Both the position numbers and the translations under genes were made by a program. From assembly GCA_006227085.1 (NCBI GenBank), contig SBFY01000135.1, positions 1 through 13,408 of the forward strand: DNA of 13,408 bases, given 5' to 3'. This DNA comes from Gammaproteobacteria bacterium. Its GTDB lineage: Bacteria; Pseudomonadota; Gammaproteobacteria; Pseudomonadales; M0112. Positions 12,296 through 13,408 of this stretch are shown here, in pieces (within the stretch, counting starts at the first letter, position 1; each line of letters starts with the position of its first letter). The notes beneath the pieces were generated by a model that did not search any database, was not told the origin of the DNA, and worked only from the letters and a program-made list of their open reading frames with translations.

Positions 12296-13408
12296 TTACC
12301 GCCGCACCAGCCGCAACGGCAAATCATCGGCCTGCTTTGGCATCGGGAATACCTGGTGCTTCGGGTTGTACCCGGCAGGCACCTGCCACTCATAGGCCAG
12401 CAGCATCTGGTGCAGGAAGGTTTTCACGATCATGCCGGCAAAGTGCATGCCGATGCATTTGTGTGCGCCACCGCCAAATGGCATAAAACAGAAGCTGTGG
12501 TTTTTATGTTCGGCGCGTTCCGGTGTAAAGCGTTCCGGGTCAAATTCATCGGGGTTGGTCCAGTATTCCGGCATGCGGTGGTTGTAGGTAGGTGCCACCC
12601 AAATGATGGTGTTAGCCGGAATGGTGTAACCGCCCAGCATGCATTCATTAATAGTGCGGCGTGCCATCATCGGTACGGATGGGTGAAGACGCAATGCCTC
12701 GTGGAAAACCAGGTCGGTATCAGTGCGGCTTTCCAGATCATCATAGGCCAGCATCGGTTTTTCTAACGCCTGTGCTTCACGGCGTAAGCGTTCTTGCCAG
12801 TTTTTGTATTTACCGGTGTACATTACCATGTGGCACAGCGTGCTGGTGGTGGTGTCGTGTGCGGCAAATAATAAAAATGCAGCTTGCTTGATGATGTCAT
12901 CATCCGGGAACAAGTTGCCGTTTTCATCGCGCTCGTTACACAGGTAGGTGAGCGTATCTGTACCCTGTTTGCCACGGCGTTCCTGAATCAGTTCGCGGAA
13001 GAAGGCGTGCTGGTAACGGATGCCATCACGGCCCCGTTTGAATTTTCCTCCCGGAATTTCCTTGCGGATTAAGGCTAACAAACCTTCTGAGCTGTCGATA
13101 AAGGATTTCACCAGCGTGCTGGCTTCTTTGCTGCTTAAATCATCCAGACCAATAAATACCTTGGAGGCAATATCCAGCAGGGTTTGTTTAATATTGGGAA
13201 AAAAAACAACATCTTTTTGTTGGTCGAATTGCTCCAGCCGGTTGGCAATGACCGGGTTCAGAATATCCATATAGTTGCGCATGGAGGAATTCTTGAACGC
13301 CGTCTGGAACATGCGGCGGATAGGGCGGTGATCATCAAAATCGGACAATAAAATGGTATCCGGGTACATGCTGCCCAGGGTTTGCTCGTAGCCCATTTTG
13401 GCTGAGAA
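12296..13408 (-). CDS. Cytochrome P450 (N-terminus beyond window edge)
   Basis: The frame is open from the window edge at 13408 to the stop at 12296, giving 370 residues; full P450s have about 400-500, so roughly 50-100 N-terminal residues lie outside. Counting from the first Met in the window (13396): the C-helix-like HRPIRRMFQTAF at 23-34, the I-helix LLFAAHDTTTST at 175-186 (oxygen-activation A-A-H-D-T-T), the K-helix E233-A-L-R236, the FDPERF meander at 285-290, and the haem loop FMPFGGGAHKCIG at 304-316 with thiolate Cys314. All key residues are intact, so it should be a functional haem monooxygenase. No ferredoxin or reductase gene is present. The haem-loop neighbourhood recalls the CYP51/CYP120 type, but I cannot assign a family or substrate. 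The DNA is clearly richer in A+T than the rest of the window. Confidence 0.93.
   Translation of the reverse strand, partial: FSAKMGYEQTLGSMYPDTILLSDFDDHRPIRRMFQTAFKNSSMRNYMDILNPVIANRLEQFDQQKDVVFFPNIKQTLLDIASKVFIGLDDLSSKEASTLVKSFIDSSEGLLALIRKEIPGGKFKRGRDGIRYQHAFFRELIQERRGKQGTDTLTYLCNERDENGNLFPDDDIIKQAAFLLFAAHDTTTSTLCHMVMYTGKYKNWQERLRREAQALEKPMLAYDDLESRTDTDLVFHEALRLHPSVPMMARRTINECMLGGYTIPANTIIWVAPTYNHRMPEYWTNPDEFDPERFTPERAEHKNHSFCFMPFGGGAHKCIGMHFAGMIVKTFLHQMLLAYEWQVPAGYNPKHQVFPMPKQADDLPLRLVRR

Overview
The window looks like chromosomal DNA from a GC-rich gammaproteobacterium. The support is a RoxA-type ribosomal oxygenase, a TfpX/TfpZ-type pilin accessory protein, a pxpB-pxpA-pxpC set, a 57-residue zinc-ribbon protein of a kind I know from gammaproteobacteria, and scattered REP-like hairpins of the 'VIPAKAGIQ' type. 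I cannot name the genus. No rRNA, tRNA, CRISPR array, transposase or integrase is visible, and coding density is very high.

Layout. (1) Positions 6007 down to 1, minus strand: seven tightly packed genes in one direction, pxpB-pxpA-pxpC (5-oxoprolinase, all three divergent), a TfpX/TfpZ-like membrane protein, a DASS/SLC13 anion transporter, an SDR oxidoreductase, and a Rieske oxygenase cut by the window edge. Gaps are 6-48 bases and the pxp genes overlap by 4, so one or two transcripts are likely. (2) Positions 6105-8971, plus strand: a secreted dienelactone hydrolase-type protein, a Bax-like glucosaminidase lipoprotein and roxA, with gaps of 3 and 11 bases. (3) Positions 8962-9748, minus strand: a family 6 (hypoxanthine/deoxyinosine) DNA glycosylase and a small zinc-ribbon protein. 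Inverted copies of one REP-like hairpin lie on either side of the zinc-ribbon gene. (4) Positions 9902-10654, plus strand: a small protein that looks like a clavaminate-synthase-like Fe(II)/2-oxoglutarate oxygenase. (5) Positions 12129 down to 10646, minus strand: a winged-helix/nucleotidyltransferase protein overlapping a HEPN-like protein (toxin-antitoxin-like pair), then a Ddn-like deazaflavin/nitroreductase-family protein. The pair has a very clear sigma70-type promoter built into two identical inverted repeats 21 bp apart. (6) Positions 13408-12296, minus strand: a cytochrome P450 lacking its N-terminus at the window edge, in DNA visibly richer in A+T than its surroundings.

How the genes fit together. 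The transporter, SDR and Rieske oxygenase read as an uptake-and-oxidation group for an unknown organic acid, quaternary amine or ring compound; no reductase partner is in the window. The pxp set may share a transcript with them. The most interesting part is the MNT-HEPN pair: a regulator-like antitoxin candidate, a HEPN protein with Tyr where the catalytic His is expected, and a twin operator whose geometry predicts autorepression.
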